A DNA stretch of 64,000 nucleotides from Calliopum simillimum (taxonomy: Eukaryota > Arthropoda > Insecta > Diptera > Lauxaniidae): positions 99,338,897 to 99,402,896 of the forward strand of contig OX638370.1 of assembly GCA_951812925.1 (NCBI GenBank), given 5' to 3'. Of this stretch, positions 1 through 10,135 are shown in pieces; position 1 is the first letter of the stretch, and every line of letters begins with the position of its first letter. Under the pieces are notes generated by a model, which worked only from the letters and a program-made list of their open reading frames with translations, had not been told where the DNA came from and ran no database searches. Both the position numbers and the translations under genes were made by a program.

Positions 1-931
1 TCGATAAGAAAGTTCCGAAAAATGGAAGCTAGCAGGGGTGTCTTTGACCCCGTTTAGGAGTTTTAGTTCCACTTTTTCTCTCGATTGGAGCAATACGGTA
101 TTTTTTTAATCGAGACCAAACTTTTAAGAAGGATCGGAGATTTCCTTGACAGTTTCCAAAATTTTTCTACGACCTTCCCGTGTTGAATTCTAAGGAAAGT
201 CAGAAACACTCCTGATAAATTCGAAAATTTATTTACCGTCTTCCCTTATCGCTTGGTTCAGTAAATTTTTTGTCAACATTTTTTCGATCTTAACACCCAT
301 TTTTTGTTTTTTTAACATTATCCAACTTCATCGAAATTTTTCGAATACGCAGTTATGCTGCGTGCGTTCCAATTAGCAGTCTTAATCCTAAACGTAAGAA
401 TTAATCATTGTAAACGAGTTCTGAAGACCTGAACTTATATTTCTTAGACTGGTTATCCGGAAAACAGAACATGATAAGGGAAAACTCCATCTCTGGATGA
501 CTACTTAGTTGAAGAAAACCGAGAAAGTTGTCTCGCTCTATGTACATTCCGCAGAGGAAGATATGTCAATACTTCTAATAATTAATAGTATTTTATGGCG
601 TAAAATGGTATTTTTGCGGAAAAAAAGTAATTTTTTGAACACTAAATTTCAAAAATTTAATGCAGTTTTAAAGAAAAACATTTCGTTAAAAAGTTTTCGT
701 TTGGCATATTATAGACAATTGAAAAACTCACAATATGCTGAAAAAGCTAATGTGATTTTTAATGCAAGTTTGCAATATAAGTGATTTTAATACCTGAAGA
801 CCGATCCCTGCACGGTAGACCAATTGAATATTAAAGTTGAAGTTTTTAATTCAGAGCTATTTTATCTGATGCAATTCGTATCTTTTCGCCTCTAGTTTTC
901 ATTTTATTTTTGATAAATAAACAAAATAGTA
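1..931. other. AT-rich non-coding stretch
   Basis: No coding exon is convincing here. A block at about 795-900, containing the words GACCGATCCCTG and CGGT followed by an AT-rich tail, recurs at about 8935-9070, so it is part of a dispersed repeat. The rest shows no feature I can name. Confidence 0.5.
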
Positions 932-1788
932 GGGTAGAACGGGGTTAAATCGCCACGGGGTTAAGCAACCAATTGCCTCTAATTTTTTTTAATAAAGTCG
1001 CTTCGAACCACCGTTGGTACAGTAGATAGTGATCGATACAACGCAGCTTTGGCAAAAGGCTCCACTACCGCACGTGTGTTTTAACCTGAGTTCTGACGAA
1101 AAAACGATTTTACGAGTCCTCTCCGCAATATTTGCAGTCGACAAAAGTTCAAAATTCCAGAAATCAGTGAAGTGCAGAAAGAAAGGTAAGTGTTTTCTAA
1201 GAGCAGAATTTTATGTTAAATCCAAATCTGTAATTGGTTTTAAAAAATTTAGATTTGTTAAAAAGTTATTCGCCTTAAAATAAAAAACAGCACGTGGGGT
1301 TAAATAACCAGAAGGAGAAACAGGCATTGGCGACCACGGTAAGGTCGGAAAAAAAGATTCTAAAGCAAAAACCAAGACATGGCAGCCAAAAACAATACTC
1401 GTCGCTCCAAAAGAGGTCGTCCAAGAAAAGTAGTATACGTTGAGGAAAGTGACGCCAGCGATTAATGAAGCTCCAGATAAACTTGTTCAAGTTAATTTTG
1501 TTCTTTTGTAACGATTTGTAAAATTCTGATAAAATAAAAACCCTTAAAAAAAACAATGTTGGTTACTTTTATTATACCCCACCAGGTGGGGTAAAACAAC
1601 CATTTCTCACTTTTTGTTCAAATGCAAATACCGGATAAACAATGCAAGTTTGAAAAAAAATTTTCCTATGAATTTGGTAACAAAGGGTTCAACAAACCAG
1701 GAACAATTAAAATTTTCAAATTATTATCATAAACGAAGTTTTTACAGAGTGCCAAGCACAAAAGTGGTGGTTTAACCCAGTTCTACCC
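932..1788. mobile_element. Non-autonomous DNA transposon with TA target duplication
   Basis: The ends form inverted repeats of about 25 bp: GGGTAGAACGGGGTTAAA at the left and its near-complement at 1764-1788. A TA dinucleotide flanks each side (930-931 and 1789-1790), as in the Tc1/mariner/pogo superfamily. The motif GGGGTTAA-x-AACC recurs inside (about 957, 1295, 1587), which could be extra transposase-binding sites. Only scraps of coding sequence remain, so the copy cannot move on its own. Assignment to a pogo/Tigger-like family is an inference from the TA duplication and the AT-hook coding tail. Confidence 0.75.
1379..1465 (+). pseudogene. AT-hook-like C-terminal remnant of a transposon protein
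   Basis: This short open frame of 28 codons contains the AT-hook core KRGRPRK followed by an acidic tail ending VEESDASD and a stop. An in-frame TAA lies five codons upstream, so it is not a complete gene. It may be the last exon of the protein once encoded by the surrounding transposon. AT-hooks bind the minor groove of AT-rich DNA and occur in tails of some CENP-B/pogo-type transposases. A plausible splice donor (GGTAAGT) lies at about 1184 within the same element. Function and exon joining are inferred. Confidence 0.4.
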
Positions 1789-1790
1789 TA

Positions 1791-3529
1791 ATATAAAAAA
1801 TCAAAATCGATGTTTTTGTTGAAAAGTTTCAAGTAGTACATGCATCAAAAACCTAAAAGCTTTAAAAAACACCCATAAAACTGTATAAAATCAAAACGGG
1901 TTCAAAAGTATCGGACAATTTTTAATAATGTATTAAAAGGGCAAAAAAGACTATAAATTTCAAGAAATGTATGAGTTTATCAAAGAGTGTCCAAATAAAA
2001 AATACGCTAATAAGGGAAATCTAAGAAAAGTTCTTGAACATCGAAAAATATAAAAAACTTATCGAAAATTATCCATTTTCCATGAAAATTGCCACTAATG
2101 TCAAAAAGTCAAATACCCAGATACATGTACATACAAAATAATAACTTTTGCCTAAAGCTTCCATAAATCCGTTATAATCTCTTTAGAGACACAAAACAAT
2201 TGGCAATGCATTTTCTGAAACCGACTTCGTAGCTATGACTTAGCTACAATACGCTCTAAAAAAATAAAAATTTAGGGTGGTGCCTCACCCTTTTAAACAA
2301 CTTACGAATCAGTAAAGTTTTAGTAACTGATATTTTCACATCCAACCTCCGCATAATCACTCTCATAGTTCTCAAATTTCACTAAATATACTTTTTAATG
2401 TCCACTAATGATAATTCGATCACTTTTATTTCAGAGAAACTTTTTTTATAGTAGACACTTTCTATAAAATTTCATTGATTACTCTAAGCGCTGTCCCTCT
2501 ATGAAGTACCAACGTTTAGAGGGCGGTGTCACGCCTTTCAAGAAGCTTGTAAAATCGTGCCTCACACTGACACTTACCTTTGATAGAACGTAATACTTAT
2601 CTTTCATATTTTTTGCCAAAATTATTGAAACCGTATTCTACCAATACTAGATCAAATTAATAAGTTGTTTAATAGTAGATGAGGTAGTTTCAATACCACC
2701 TGCTTTCGATACCGTCCCCTATAAGGCTGTCAACACCTTTAGCTGTGTACCAAACTTCATCAAAATATGTACTTTTTGTAGTTTGCTCCCAATGAGCAAA
2801 TACAAAAGCGGAACCTAGTTCATTTTTCATTCCATGTTAAAATGCATTATTTTGTAAAGTGAATGTTTTTGAGAAATCCTTTGGCAACAGGTAAATATAT
2901 GTACATAAATATATAATTAATTCTTTACAATAATTTTGGAATTTTTTTTTTTTTTTGGCTGTATTTAAGTTTATTCATCATTTCAAATTAGCATCTTTAT
3001 AATGAAAGTTTTGAAATGTGACATTAAATAGTATCGACCCCCATACAAAACAAAAAAATCAAAAAAAAAAAAAGTTTGAATGACCGCCCCCAGTTTGAAA
3101 GCTAATATTGAAAGATTTTTAAGGAAAAACAAACATTTTGTTGTCAGCAATTTAGTTACGCTCTATACCGTTATGACCTGGAGCACAGTTGAGGTAAGTA
3201 TGCTTCAAACATACCCATGAGGACTTGGAGTAAATTGCGGCATGAAAAATATGACATGGATCGAGTGTAACAACACTTAATAGACTTAAGAACACACATC
3301 TTGGCAGTCATATCAATGCCTTTGTAATATTTTGTTATAGGCACACTTCTTAATCAGAATTTCATAAGAATGTTTATCGTTACTTACGAAAGAATAACTT
3401 AACACTTAGTCCTTACCTCTTAACAATTCCAATCACATTTAATTGATCTAACTCAAATCTAGCTTTGTAGCTCCATGACATATTTTGAGCCAAAAAGTTT
3501 TTGTTTTATTTCAGTGTAAAAGAAAATAA
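1791..3529. other. Intergenic DNA with degraded GGGCGG-type dispersed repeats
   Basis: No gene is supported. Phrases such as GGGTGGTGCCTCACCC (about 2276) and GGGCGGTGTCACGCC (about 2522) belong to the same dispersed repeat class as 9.2-10.3 kb. Poly-T and poly-A runs occur near 2943 and 3060. Confidence 0.5.
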
Positions 3530-3561
3530 ATTATTAAACCACTAAACTTCATTAATATTTT

Positions 3562-3571
3562 TTTATTTATT
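3562..3571 (-). terminator. Polyadenylation signals of secreted Cys-rich gene 1
   Basis: Two overlapping AATAAA words on the minus strand lie about 70 bp after the stop codon. Their function is inferred from position. Confidence 0.5.
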
Positions 3572-3639
3572 TAGTATTTCTTCCTTCTTTGATTGACAAA
3601 TTATTAAATTCATTATATTAATAAATTAATTCAAAGATA

Positions 3640-4335
3640 TTAAAAGTCTCTACAAGCTGGAATTCTTGAGTCGGATATACAAATTAATTTACAGTCTGGA
3701 TCATCACTAGTAGTTATTTTGTCGGGACAATTAGGAGGAATAATATCAATAATATCTTGTTGTGAAGGTCTACGGCAATCATTACCAGAAGAGTCAAGTA
3801 AACATTCTTGTGAACAGTAGTCGGATAATGGAGGCAATGCTAATAAAGTAGCAGAAATTGAACATAATGGATCACAATTTCTCGATGAACTGCAACATGT
3901 ACATTCAGTCTTGCAAATAGGTAATTCATTATTTTCCTCTCGACAAAGTCGCACCTTATCCCGATTTTCTCTTGGTGCTCTGCAAGTCGGTCTTCTCGGT
4001 GGGCTCGGTGGCCTCGGTGTATCATCTCTGTCTGGTCTGTGTGGCCTATCTGGTCTGTGCGGTGGTGGATAGTATGGTGGTGGTGGCCAATAGAATGGTG
4101 GTGGATATGAAGAATAATGGTTTCCAGAATTCGATGGCCTTGGTCTTGGTCTTGGTCTTGGTCGACTTGGAGTTGATGGTTGTACCTTATTATGCAGTTG
4201 TTGTAAATCAACTAATTTGCCTTGTTCTTCTTCTTCTTCTTCATATATGTCATCGTCCAAATGATTTGCGTAACTGAGAGTTATGCAAAGTATGGCGACA
4301 GCAAAGAAAAGATAAACTCCATAGCGCGTTAACAT
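3640..4335 (-). CDS. Secreted Pro-rich, Cys-rich protein, paralogue 1
   Basis: The 231-residue product begins with a hydrophobic signal peptide (about residues 1-24, ending SYA), so it should enter the secretory pathway. Next come an acidic patch (about 27-37), a KLVDLQQL segment, an Arg-Pro dipeptide run (about 58-67) and a Pro/Tyr-rich linker (to about 117). The C-terminal module (118-229) holds 15 cysteines, including four C-x3-C pairs and one vicinal CC pair. The ATG is chosen because it opens the signal peptide, follows a 5'-UTR splice acceptor by five bases, and aligns with both paralogues. The 5632-6285 gene is a tandem duplicate. I do not recognise the family. The odd cysteine count would allow an intermolecular disulfide. 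An extracellular structural, glue-like or defence role is possible but unproven. Confidence 0.88.
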   Translation of the reverse strand: MLTRYGVYLFFAVAILCITLSYANHLDDDIYEEEEEEQGKLVDLQQLHNKVQPSTPSRPRPRPRPRPSNSGNHYSSYPPPFYWPPPPYYPPPHRPDRPHRPDRDDTPRPPSPPRRPTCRAPRENRDKVRLCREENNELPICKTECTCCSSSRNCDPLCSISATLLALPPLSDYCSQECLLDSSGNDCRRPSQQDIIDIIPPNCPDKITTSDDPDCKLICISDSRIPACRDF

Positions 4336-4340
4336 TTTGG

Positions 4341-4400
4341 CTGAAACTTGAAAATTTATAATTAATATTTTAGTTAAATTAACGAATTTCGATCACTTAC
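4341..4400 (-). other. 5'-UTR intron of paralogue 1
   Basis: On the minus strand the donor GTAAGTGATC follows GGC, and the acceptor CAG ends five bases (CCAAA) before the ATG. The 60-bp size is typical of a fly short intron. The same arrangement recurs in both paralogues, which makes the prediction strong. Confidence 0.8.
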
Positions 4401-4525
4401 GCCTTTTTTTGGACTTATAACACTATGTGCTGATAAAGCTTCCAAGTGTATATTGCGTTATAAGGTATTTGCTTCAACGCAGCAACACTTAGCCTTAGAC
4501 TAAATTGTTAAGTGACTGTTGAGGC

Positions 4526-4533
4526 TTTTTATA
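4526..4533 (-). promoter_or_regulatory. TATA box of paralogue 1
   Basis: On the minus strand TTTTCATATAAAAAG is shared almost exactly with paralogues 2 and 3. A likely initiator (TTTAGTC) follows about 30 bases downstream. The upstream AACGAAAGAAATG word is identical in paralogue 2. Confidence 0.8.
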
Positions 4534-4830
4534 TGAAAACATTTCTTTCGTTGATTATTCGCTTTCATTCTTCTATCAAAGAATCAGATCACAATATTTG
4601 CAATAAAACTGAATTAATAAATACTAATAGTGGTGTTTATTTAAATGTTTGTAGGTTTTTGACAGTTGACAATACAAAATAAAAAAAAAAGAATAGATAC
4701 AAATGATTGATACAATTGTGAAATTTAAATTTATGCCAAATTTATTGCGAGAAACAGATTGTCATAGCAGATCACACAATATAATCGTTTGCTCCATATA
4801 CATGCAAATGTTCGATGATGTATTGTTGTA

Positions 4831-5484
4831 TCACTGTGTTAAAGTCATGATTTCGACTACCTCCGAATAAGTCTAAAAAGCACAAACTTTCATCTTAATT
4901 TCTTAAAAAAGATTATTTTTTTTATGCAAAACAGTTTGGCATTTCTTGCCTCTGAAACCAACGCTAGCTCTTTGAAATATTTTGAGTAAACAATTTGTTG
5001 CTTTTGAGATATTTCAGCGTAATACTACATTCACAATTGTCTGAATATCCAGATGAAATAGGAGGATAAATCATCACCAATATAACTTGATCAATGGCTC
5101 TGCCATTTGACTGACAATAAATTTGAAGGTTATCAAATCACAACAATATTTTCACTTTTTTCACTTATATTTTTGAATAATTCATTATTTAAATTTTTCT
5201 TAAAACGATTGAGACTGATAAATTTTTAAGCTTTAATTATAAATTTTATTATAAATTTTTACTTTGTTTACATTCAACAAAACAAATTTCATAAATTTTC
5301 CTGGGATTTTTTGAATTCACAGATGCCACCTGCCGATTTTTTGAGTAAAACTATCAAATTTTTTAAAATATTTTCCATACAAATCAAAAAGCTTTTTATA
5401 TGGAAAACTATACAGCCAAGTGCTTACTCAGCATTCAACTGGTTAACCAGGCAAGTGAGAAAAGGATATATAAGAAAACATTAT
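4831..5484. other. Intergenic spacer between paralogues
   Basis: AT-rich spacer without a supported gene. The open frames here lack any family signal. Confidence 0.5.
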
Positions 5485-5611
5485 ATTAAATCATTAAACT
5501 TCATTAAGATTTTATTTATTCATTTATTATGTCTCGAATTTTTTAAAGAATTCTTTAAAATTTAATTATTAAATTGTTAATTTTAATAAATTAATTGTTA
5601 ATTTTAATAAA

Positions 5612-5617
5612 TTTATT
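5612..5617 (-). terminator. Polyadenylation signal of paralogue 2
   Basis: AATAAA on the minus strand lies 15 bp after the stop. Further candidates lie at 5511-5528, matching the position used in paralogue 1, so the cleavage site is uncertain. Confidence 0.4.
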
Positions 5618-5631
5618 GTAAAAATTTAAAA

Positions 5632-6285
5632 TTATACAGCCGTACAAAGCGCTGCAGCGGGAAATGCGTAACAGTATAAAAGACAGTTTTGAGGACTGTC
5701 GATAGTTATTGGAGGTGGACACTGATCAGTGATAAAAGGTAAAAGTTGATCGGCTGTTGGCATTGTTGTACAACCTGCGGACTGCGGATTCAGTAAACAT
5801 GGTTGTGAACAGTAAACTAATAATGGACCCACGTCTGATGCAGTTCCCGAACATAACGGATCACACACTCTTAATCCACTGCAACATCTACATTCATTCC
5901 TGCATATGGGTATAGTAGGAAGTTCTCGACAAAGTGCCCTAAGATTTCGACTTAGTGGTCTTGGTCGTCCGCAACTCGGTGTTCTCGGTGGTCTGTCATC
6001 TCTGTCGGGTTTGGATGGTGGTGAATAGTATGGTGGTGGTGGTGGTGGTGGCCAATAGAATGGTGGTGGATATGAATAATAGTTTCCAGAATAAGATGGC
6101 CTTGGTTTTGGTCGTCGACTTGGACGTGGTGGTTGTAGCTTATTTTGCAATTGTTGTAAATCAACTAATTTGCCGAGTCCTTCTTCTTCTTCATATATAT
6201 CTTGGTCCCAAGGATTTACAAAGCTGAGCGTTATGCAAAATATGATCACAGCAAAAGAAAGACAAACTCCATTGCGCGGTAACAT
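5632..6285 (-). CDS. Secreted Pro-rich, Cys-rich protein, paralogue 2
   Basis: The product is 217 residues from the ATG at 6285. The open frame runs further upstream to 6354, but those 23 codons cross a splice acceptor and lack homology to the paralogues; starting at MLPRNG gives a normal signal peptide (about 1-24) and matches paralogue 3. Layout: acidic patch (EEEE near 32-35), KLVDLQQL, basic Pro-rich stretch, Pro/Tyr linker with a seven-Pro run, then a Cys-rich module (about 105-214) with 15 cysteines. Cysteine order matches paralogue 1 one for one, including C-x3-C-x-CC-x5-C-x3-C. The protein is likely secreted; its function is unknown. Only position 5 of the signal region and the SFVNP segment set it apart from paralogue 3's MLPRNG and SYANH pattern. 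Confidence 0.87.
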   Translation of the reverse strand: MLPRNGVCLSFAVIIFCITLSFVNPWDQDIYEEEEGLGKLVDLQQLQNKLQPPRPSRRPKPRPSYSGNYYSYPPPFYWPPPPPPPYYSPPSKPDRDDRPPRTPSCGRPRPLSRNLRALCRELPTIPICRNECRCCSGLRVCDPLCSGTASDVGPLLVYCSQPCLLNPQSAGCTTMPTADQLLPFITDQCPPPITIDSPQNCLLYCYAFPAAALCTAV

Positions 6286-6290
6286 TTTGG

Positions 6291-6347
6291 CTGAAACTGG
6301 AATAAATGTTGAAATTAAATTTACAGATTTTGGTTTAGATCCTTTAC
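6291..6347 (-). other. 5'-UTR intron of paralogue 2
   Basis: The minus-strand donor GTAAAGGATC replaces the GTAAGTGATC of the paralogues; the acceptor CAG is again followed by CCAAA and the ATG. Length is 57 bp. The altered donor is weaker at position +5, so splicing may be less efficient. Confidence 0.65.
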
Positions 6348-6481
6348 GTTTCACGTTTTTTTTTTTTGGTTTTTACCACTATGGGCTAAAGAGACTTCCA
6401 AATGTATTTTGTGTTAAAAAATATTTGTTTCAACGGAGCAACACTTCACCTTTGACTAAATTGTTAAGTTGCTGTAGAACC

Positions 6482-6489
6482 TTTTTATA
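6482..6489 (-). promoter_or_regulatory. TATA box of paralogue 2
   Basis: The minus-strand word TTTTCATATAAAAAGG is identical to that of paralogue 3, and the flanking AACGAAAGAAATG is identical to paralogue 1. Confidence 0.8.
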
Positions 6490-6730
6490 TGAAAACATTT
6501 CTTTCGTTGATTTATTGCTTTCATAATTCGATATAAAACTTAGATAATAAAATTGATGTATGTTAAAGAAATTTTAGTGGTTTTGTTATGTGTGTAAAGG
6601 TTGTCTTTTGTTGGTAGATTTTTATCAGTTGGCAGCTACCAAATTTACTACGTGAAATAGAATACCATAGCAGAGCATACTGTCGGTTTTTTATATACAT
6701 ATATGCGTCACTTATATTATATATTCAAAG

Positions 6731-6993
6731 ACATGTCATCGGGTTAAAACTACAACTAGACATCTAAATTTATTATGTTATGAGAAAAAAGCTTTTAAAA
6801 TTTTTTGAAATCAATTTTTTGCAAGGGTTTTTGAAGTTTCCTGCTTTTTTTTCTCTATATAAAATTGGATAGGGACTTTATTTCAAAAAACCAACTAGAC
6901 TGCAGCATAGAGCCATGTTCCATATTTCTGTATACTTAACTCAAATCTTCAAAAAATGTAGATGTCTAGTTGTAGTTTTAACCTGACGACATG
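6731..6993. mobile_element. Short inverted-repeat element (MITE-like)
   Basis: The ends are inverted copies of about 40 bp that share GGTTAAAACTACAACTAGAC and flanking CATGTC. Length is about 260 bp with no coding content. The target duplication was not resolved, so the superfamily is open. Confidence 0.7.
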
Positions 6994-7387
6994 GTTGTTT
7001 CTCTATACTACTACATAATTGTGGGTATATCAACAGATATAATTGACAAAAAATCTGAAGCAAAATGTTATATATGATCAAATGTGACACCCTCAACTTT
7101 CATCAAACTTCTTATATACTCTAAAACAAAATTTGAAGAACTTTTGTCCCAAAGTAAATCAAATTCTTTAAAAATTAAGATCATAAAATGCTAAGCCATA
7201 GATAGTAGAAAAATGAATCTCTTGACCGTAAAAGACTTCTCAATCTGTAAGCAAGACAAAACAGAGAGGAACAATAGCTTCTGCAGAAGATCTTACACAC
7301 CAATGTGTCATCGTAGGGGCATGGACGTGGAAATCTTTTTCGTGCATCTCATTATTTATAAAAAGAAAATGCACACACTGAGCTTGA

Positions 7388-7919
7388 ACACTAAGTGTTG
7401 CCAGGTGCAATCTGATATTTTTATTGGAAAGTTTGACATTTTTTAGCATAAACGTACTCACAACGTTTTGACGTACGACCATTATTTGTGTTGTTTACAG
7501 TGACTTGAAAAAATCAATTTGGCAAAAAAATGGAATTACATCGTGAACATTTTCGTGCGATCATTTTTCACAACTTTCGACGTGGATTATCACGACAAGA
7601 GTGCATCGATGAACTTAAATCTTTGCATGGCGATAAAGCACCATCCTATAGCACTGTGAAAAACTGGTTTAATGAATTCAATCGTAGCCGACGATCACTC
7701 AAAAACAAATTCCGTGAAGGTCGTCCAAAAACAGCGTTTGTGCCAGAGAACATTGATGCCGTGTGTGAACTGATAATGCGAGATCGTCGTGTGACATACC
7801 GTGAGATAGAAGCATCATTGGGCATTTTTCCCACTAGCATATATTTGATTTTGCATGAACATTTAGTTGTAGAAAACTTTTGTTCTCGTTGGAAAGCCCA
7901 TAATTTATCAATCGCATAA
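7388..7919 (+). mobile_element. Mariner copy 1, 3' part missing
   Basis: The left part (from the CACTAAGTGTTGCC word near 7391 through ACGTACTCACAACG near 7453) matches the termini of the copies at 19934-20661 and 60726-62495. After the N-terminal coding half, the DNA switches at about 7920 into a different dispersed repeat (7920-8900), so the 3' half and right terminus are gone. The exact left boundary is uncertain; it may lie up to 45 bp further out. Confidence 0.8.
7530..7919 (+). pseudogene. Mariner transposase, N-terminal half only
   Basis: This 129-residue frame matches the mariner N-terminal DNA-binding region: FRAIIFHNFRRGLSRQECID in the first helix-turn-helix, a GRPK linker (GRPKTAF), then REIEASLGI in the second helix-turn-helix. 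It stops after HNLSIA, just past the linker region, so the whole DDD catalytic domain is missing. Full mariner transposases are about 345 residues. The frame itself has no internal stop. If translated it could bind mariner ends but not cut, which is an inference. It could also be plain decay. Confidence 0.85.
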
Positions 7920-8900
7920 AGTGCTAAAAACTCATTCTCCGTCCTGTCCCTAACCGCTTCTTAGTGCACTTAATCTGCCCGTTTCGCATGCTACGTTATT
8001 TTCCAAAATAAACTTAGAGGAAATTATCCTCGAATATTTTTCTATATAGAATTGACATCCATGGAAGTTGGTCCCTCAATTTAGATTATCTCCGCTCAGT
8101 TTTTCTTATTTTAACTGTAAATTTTTTAAATATTGAGTAACTAGAGAACTGAAAGTGGAGAGAAAGAGGAGATTCAGTGCATTTTCTGTGCAGTCAGCTT
8201 TGGTTTTTCGATAGTGAGTGTTCGTGTGTCTTTTATTATTTTTTTTTTTAAAGTTTAATTATTTTGTAAAGAACGCAAATGTGGATCATTCTCCTCGTAC
8301 GTTTTTTTTTTTATATTATTAATAATATTTTTTTATTTTTGTATAATTAAATCAATAAACAGTTAGGTTAGCCACCAATTTCAACTTTTTTAAATAAATG
8401 CTATTTTCATTGTGATATAACGGTAATTGCAACATCCTGTCATTCTCTGTTTCATCATTCTCCATCGATTCCTGCAACATTTCATCATTCTCAGCTTAGT
8501 AACCCTCCACCTGAATTTTTTTTTGTTAGTTTTGCTTAAACTATTTATTTAAAAAATAAAAATTAAAATTTAGCCTAAAAACACTTGAATAAACTTTTTA
8601 TAAAATTCAACATAAATTTTTGGGGTTGCCATCTGGTAATTTTCGAAAATCTTATAAGAATTATATTTTTCTTGACTTAATTGAAATTTTTGGTTTCAGA
8701 AACGCTCGGTGTTGCCACCATTTATATAAAAAAATAAAGTTAGTCTTAAAACACTTAAAACGGTTTTAAAAATTCAATATACAGTTTAAGGGTTGCCACA
8801 TGGTTATTTTCGAAAACCAAAATAGGTGGCAGCACCGGAAGTTTTTGCTCTATATTTAAAAAGTTTAGCAAAATGTTATAAGACAAAATTTTTTTTTTTT
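7920..8900 (+). repeat. Dispersed GGAGAATGA repeat, copy A
   Basis: This copy shares an ordered set of landmarks with 43715-44530 (same orientation) and with 26290-27140 and 58205-58890 (opposite): CATTCTCC words, AACCGCTTCTTA, TTTCAACTTTTTT next to CATTGTGATAT, and a tail of units of about 140 bp with GTTGCCA and TTTTCGAAA. No coding capacity is visible. The class is unknown. Confidence 0.75.
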
Positions 8901-8934
8901 TCTGAAAAATATATGACTTAAGTAAAAGAACCTG

Positions 8935-9100
8935 GAGACCGATCCCTGATCGGTGAACAATCTAATCTTATTATTTTAGTCGATGTTTTTTTATTCATTG
9001 CTATTTTTTGTTATGAAACTTGTAACTTTTCACTTCTAACGGCGGAAAATAAGAATCCTATCGGAAAAATCTGAAGAATATTTGGATAAGGAAGAGTGTG
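8935..9100. repeat. Dispersed repeat block (partner of 795-900)
   Basis: GACCGATCCCTG followed by CGGT and an AT-rich tail matches the block near 800. It is a short fragment of unknown class. Confidence 0.45.
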
Positions 9101-9229
9101 ACTATCCGATGCTATTAATAAAAAAGAATTTCACCTTTTCTTGTAGCTACGCTGTAAGACTGAGCACAGCGTTTTCTTTAACTTCAAGCAAGGATATTTC
9201 AAAATCCTGCAGGTATAATGACATTTTTT

Positions 9230-10135
9230 TTTGTGCCTGAGTTATTAACAAAAATTTTTATTTTCATAAAAAAGTGGGCATGGCAATTATTAAACAAAGC
9301 CTTCTTTTTGTTATGTTTTAGATCCTCCTGATCCAGATTCGCATACCAAATTTTATCAAAATATGTTGTATCATTTGCGAGAAACAGCATTTAATGTGTT
9401 TTACTTGTATGGGAGGTTTCACGCGCACTTTCGATATTTTGCCTACTTTCAGGTCGTAGGTGCCTAATAGCAAGTAAACTCCCTACAGATAAATTCAGAA
9501 AGATTGCTTCAGTAGTTTTCTTTTTATAGCGCATTATATTTTTGTGGGCGGTGCCACGCCCTTTAACGAGTTTTCCCAATATAATGGCATATGACATATT
9601 AATACCTGTTTCTAGAGGTAACAGATCCTAAATTTTCATCAAAATTGTCGGAGTCGTTTTCCAGTAATATTGAATCAAAATTTTCAAGGGTTAAAAAGTG
9701 GGCGTGGCACTTATTCGATCCCGCCCACTTTTCGTTTGTTACCTACGTACCAAATTTCATTAAAATACCTTGTTACATTTGCGAGAAATAGCATTTAACG
9801 TATTTTGCTTGTATGGGAGGTTCCACGCGCAACGGCGATATTTTGCCCGCTTTCAGATCAGTGATGCCTTATAGCAAGTATGCTCTTCACAGTTAATTTT
9901 AGAATGATTACTTTATTAGTTTTCTTTTTATACCGTATTATATTTTTGTGGGCGGTGCCACGCCCTTCAACGAGTTTTCTCAATATAATGGCATATCACA
10001 TATTAATTTCTGTTTGCAGAGGTAAAATCTCCTAAATTTTCATTAAAATCGTTGGAGTCGTTTTCGAGTAATATTGAATCATAATTTTCAAGCGTTAAAA
10101 AGTGGGCGTGGAACTTCTTCGATCCCGTTCACTTT
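9230..10135. repeat. Two direct copies of a ~404-bp repeat
   Basis: The phrase TTTGCGAGAAA occurs at 9374 and again at 9778, followed in both by a TGTATGGGAGGTT segment, TCGATATTTTGCC-like text, TTTTGTGGGCGGTGCCACGC and AGTGGGCGTGG. This gives two tandem copies of about 404 bp. The GGGCG/CGCCC blocks are characteristic of a dispersed fly repeat class. The frames running across it (for example 9391-9597) are chance. Confidence 0.8.

Larger units (their letters stand above)
3530..4830. repeat. Duplication unit 1 (gene plus flanks)
   Basis: This block matches 5485-6710 beyond the coding sequence. The downstream flank (ACTAAACTTCATTAA followed by TTTATTTATT) and the upstream flank (TATA module, then CATAGCAGA near 4762 against 6668) are both recognisable. 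The two genes therefore arose by a tandem duplication with an offset of about 1.95 kb. Confidence 0.75.
5485..6710. repeat. Duplication unit 2 (gene plus flanks)
   Basis: Partner of 3530-4830. Homology spans the 3' flank, the gene, the 5'-UTR intron, the promoter and about 200 bp of upstream DNA. Confidence 0.75.

Noticed and set aside
509..784. 91-residue open frame on the plus strand
   Set aside because: It starts at TTG, not ATG, is Lys/Asn/Phe-rich like its AT-rich surroundings, and has no domain signal.
1029..1283. 84-residue frame inside the TA-flanked transposon
   Set aside because: It starts without an ATG and matches no family I recognise. It may include part of a decayed transposon exon, but I cannot support a gene.
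3972..4277. Plus-strand frame opposite paralogue 1 (and the similar one at 5955-6227)
   Set aside because: Both are antisense readings of the Pro/Arg and acidic codons of the secreted genes.
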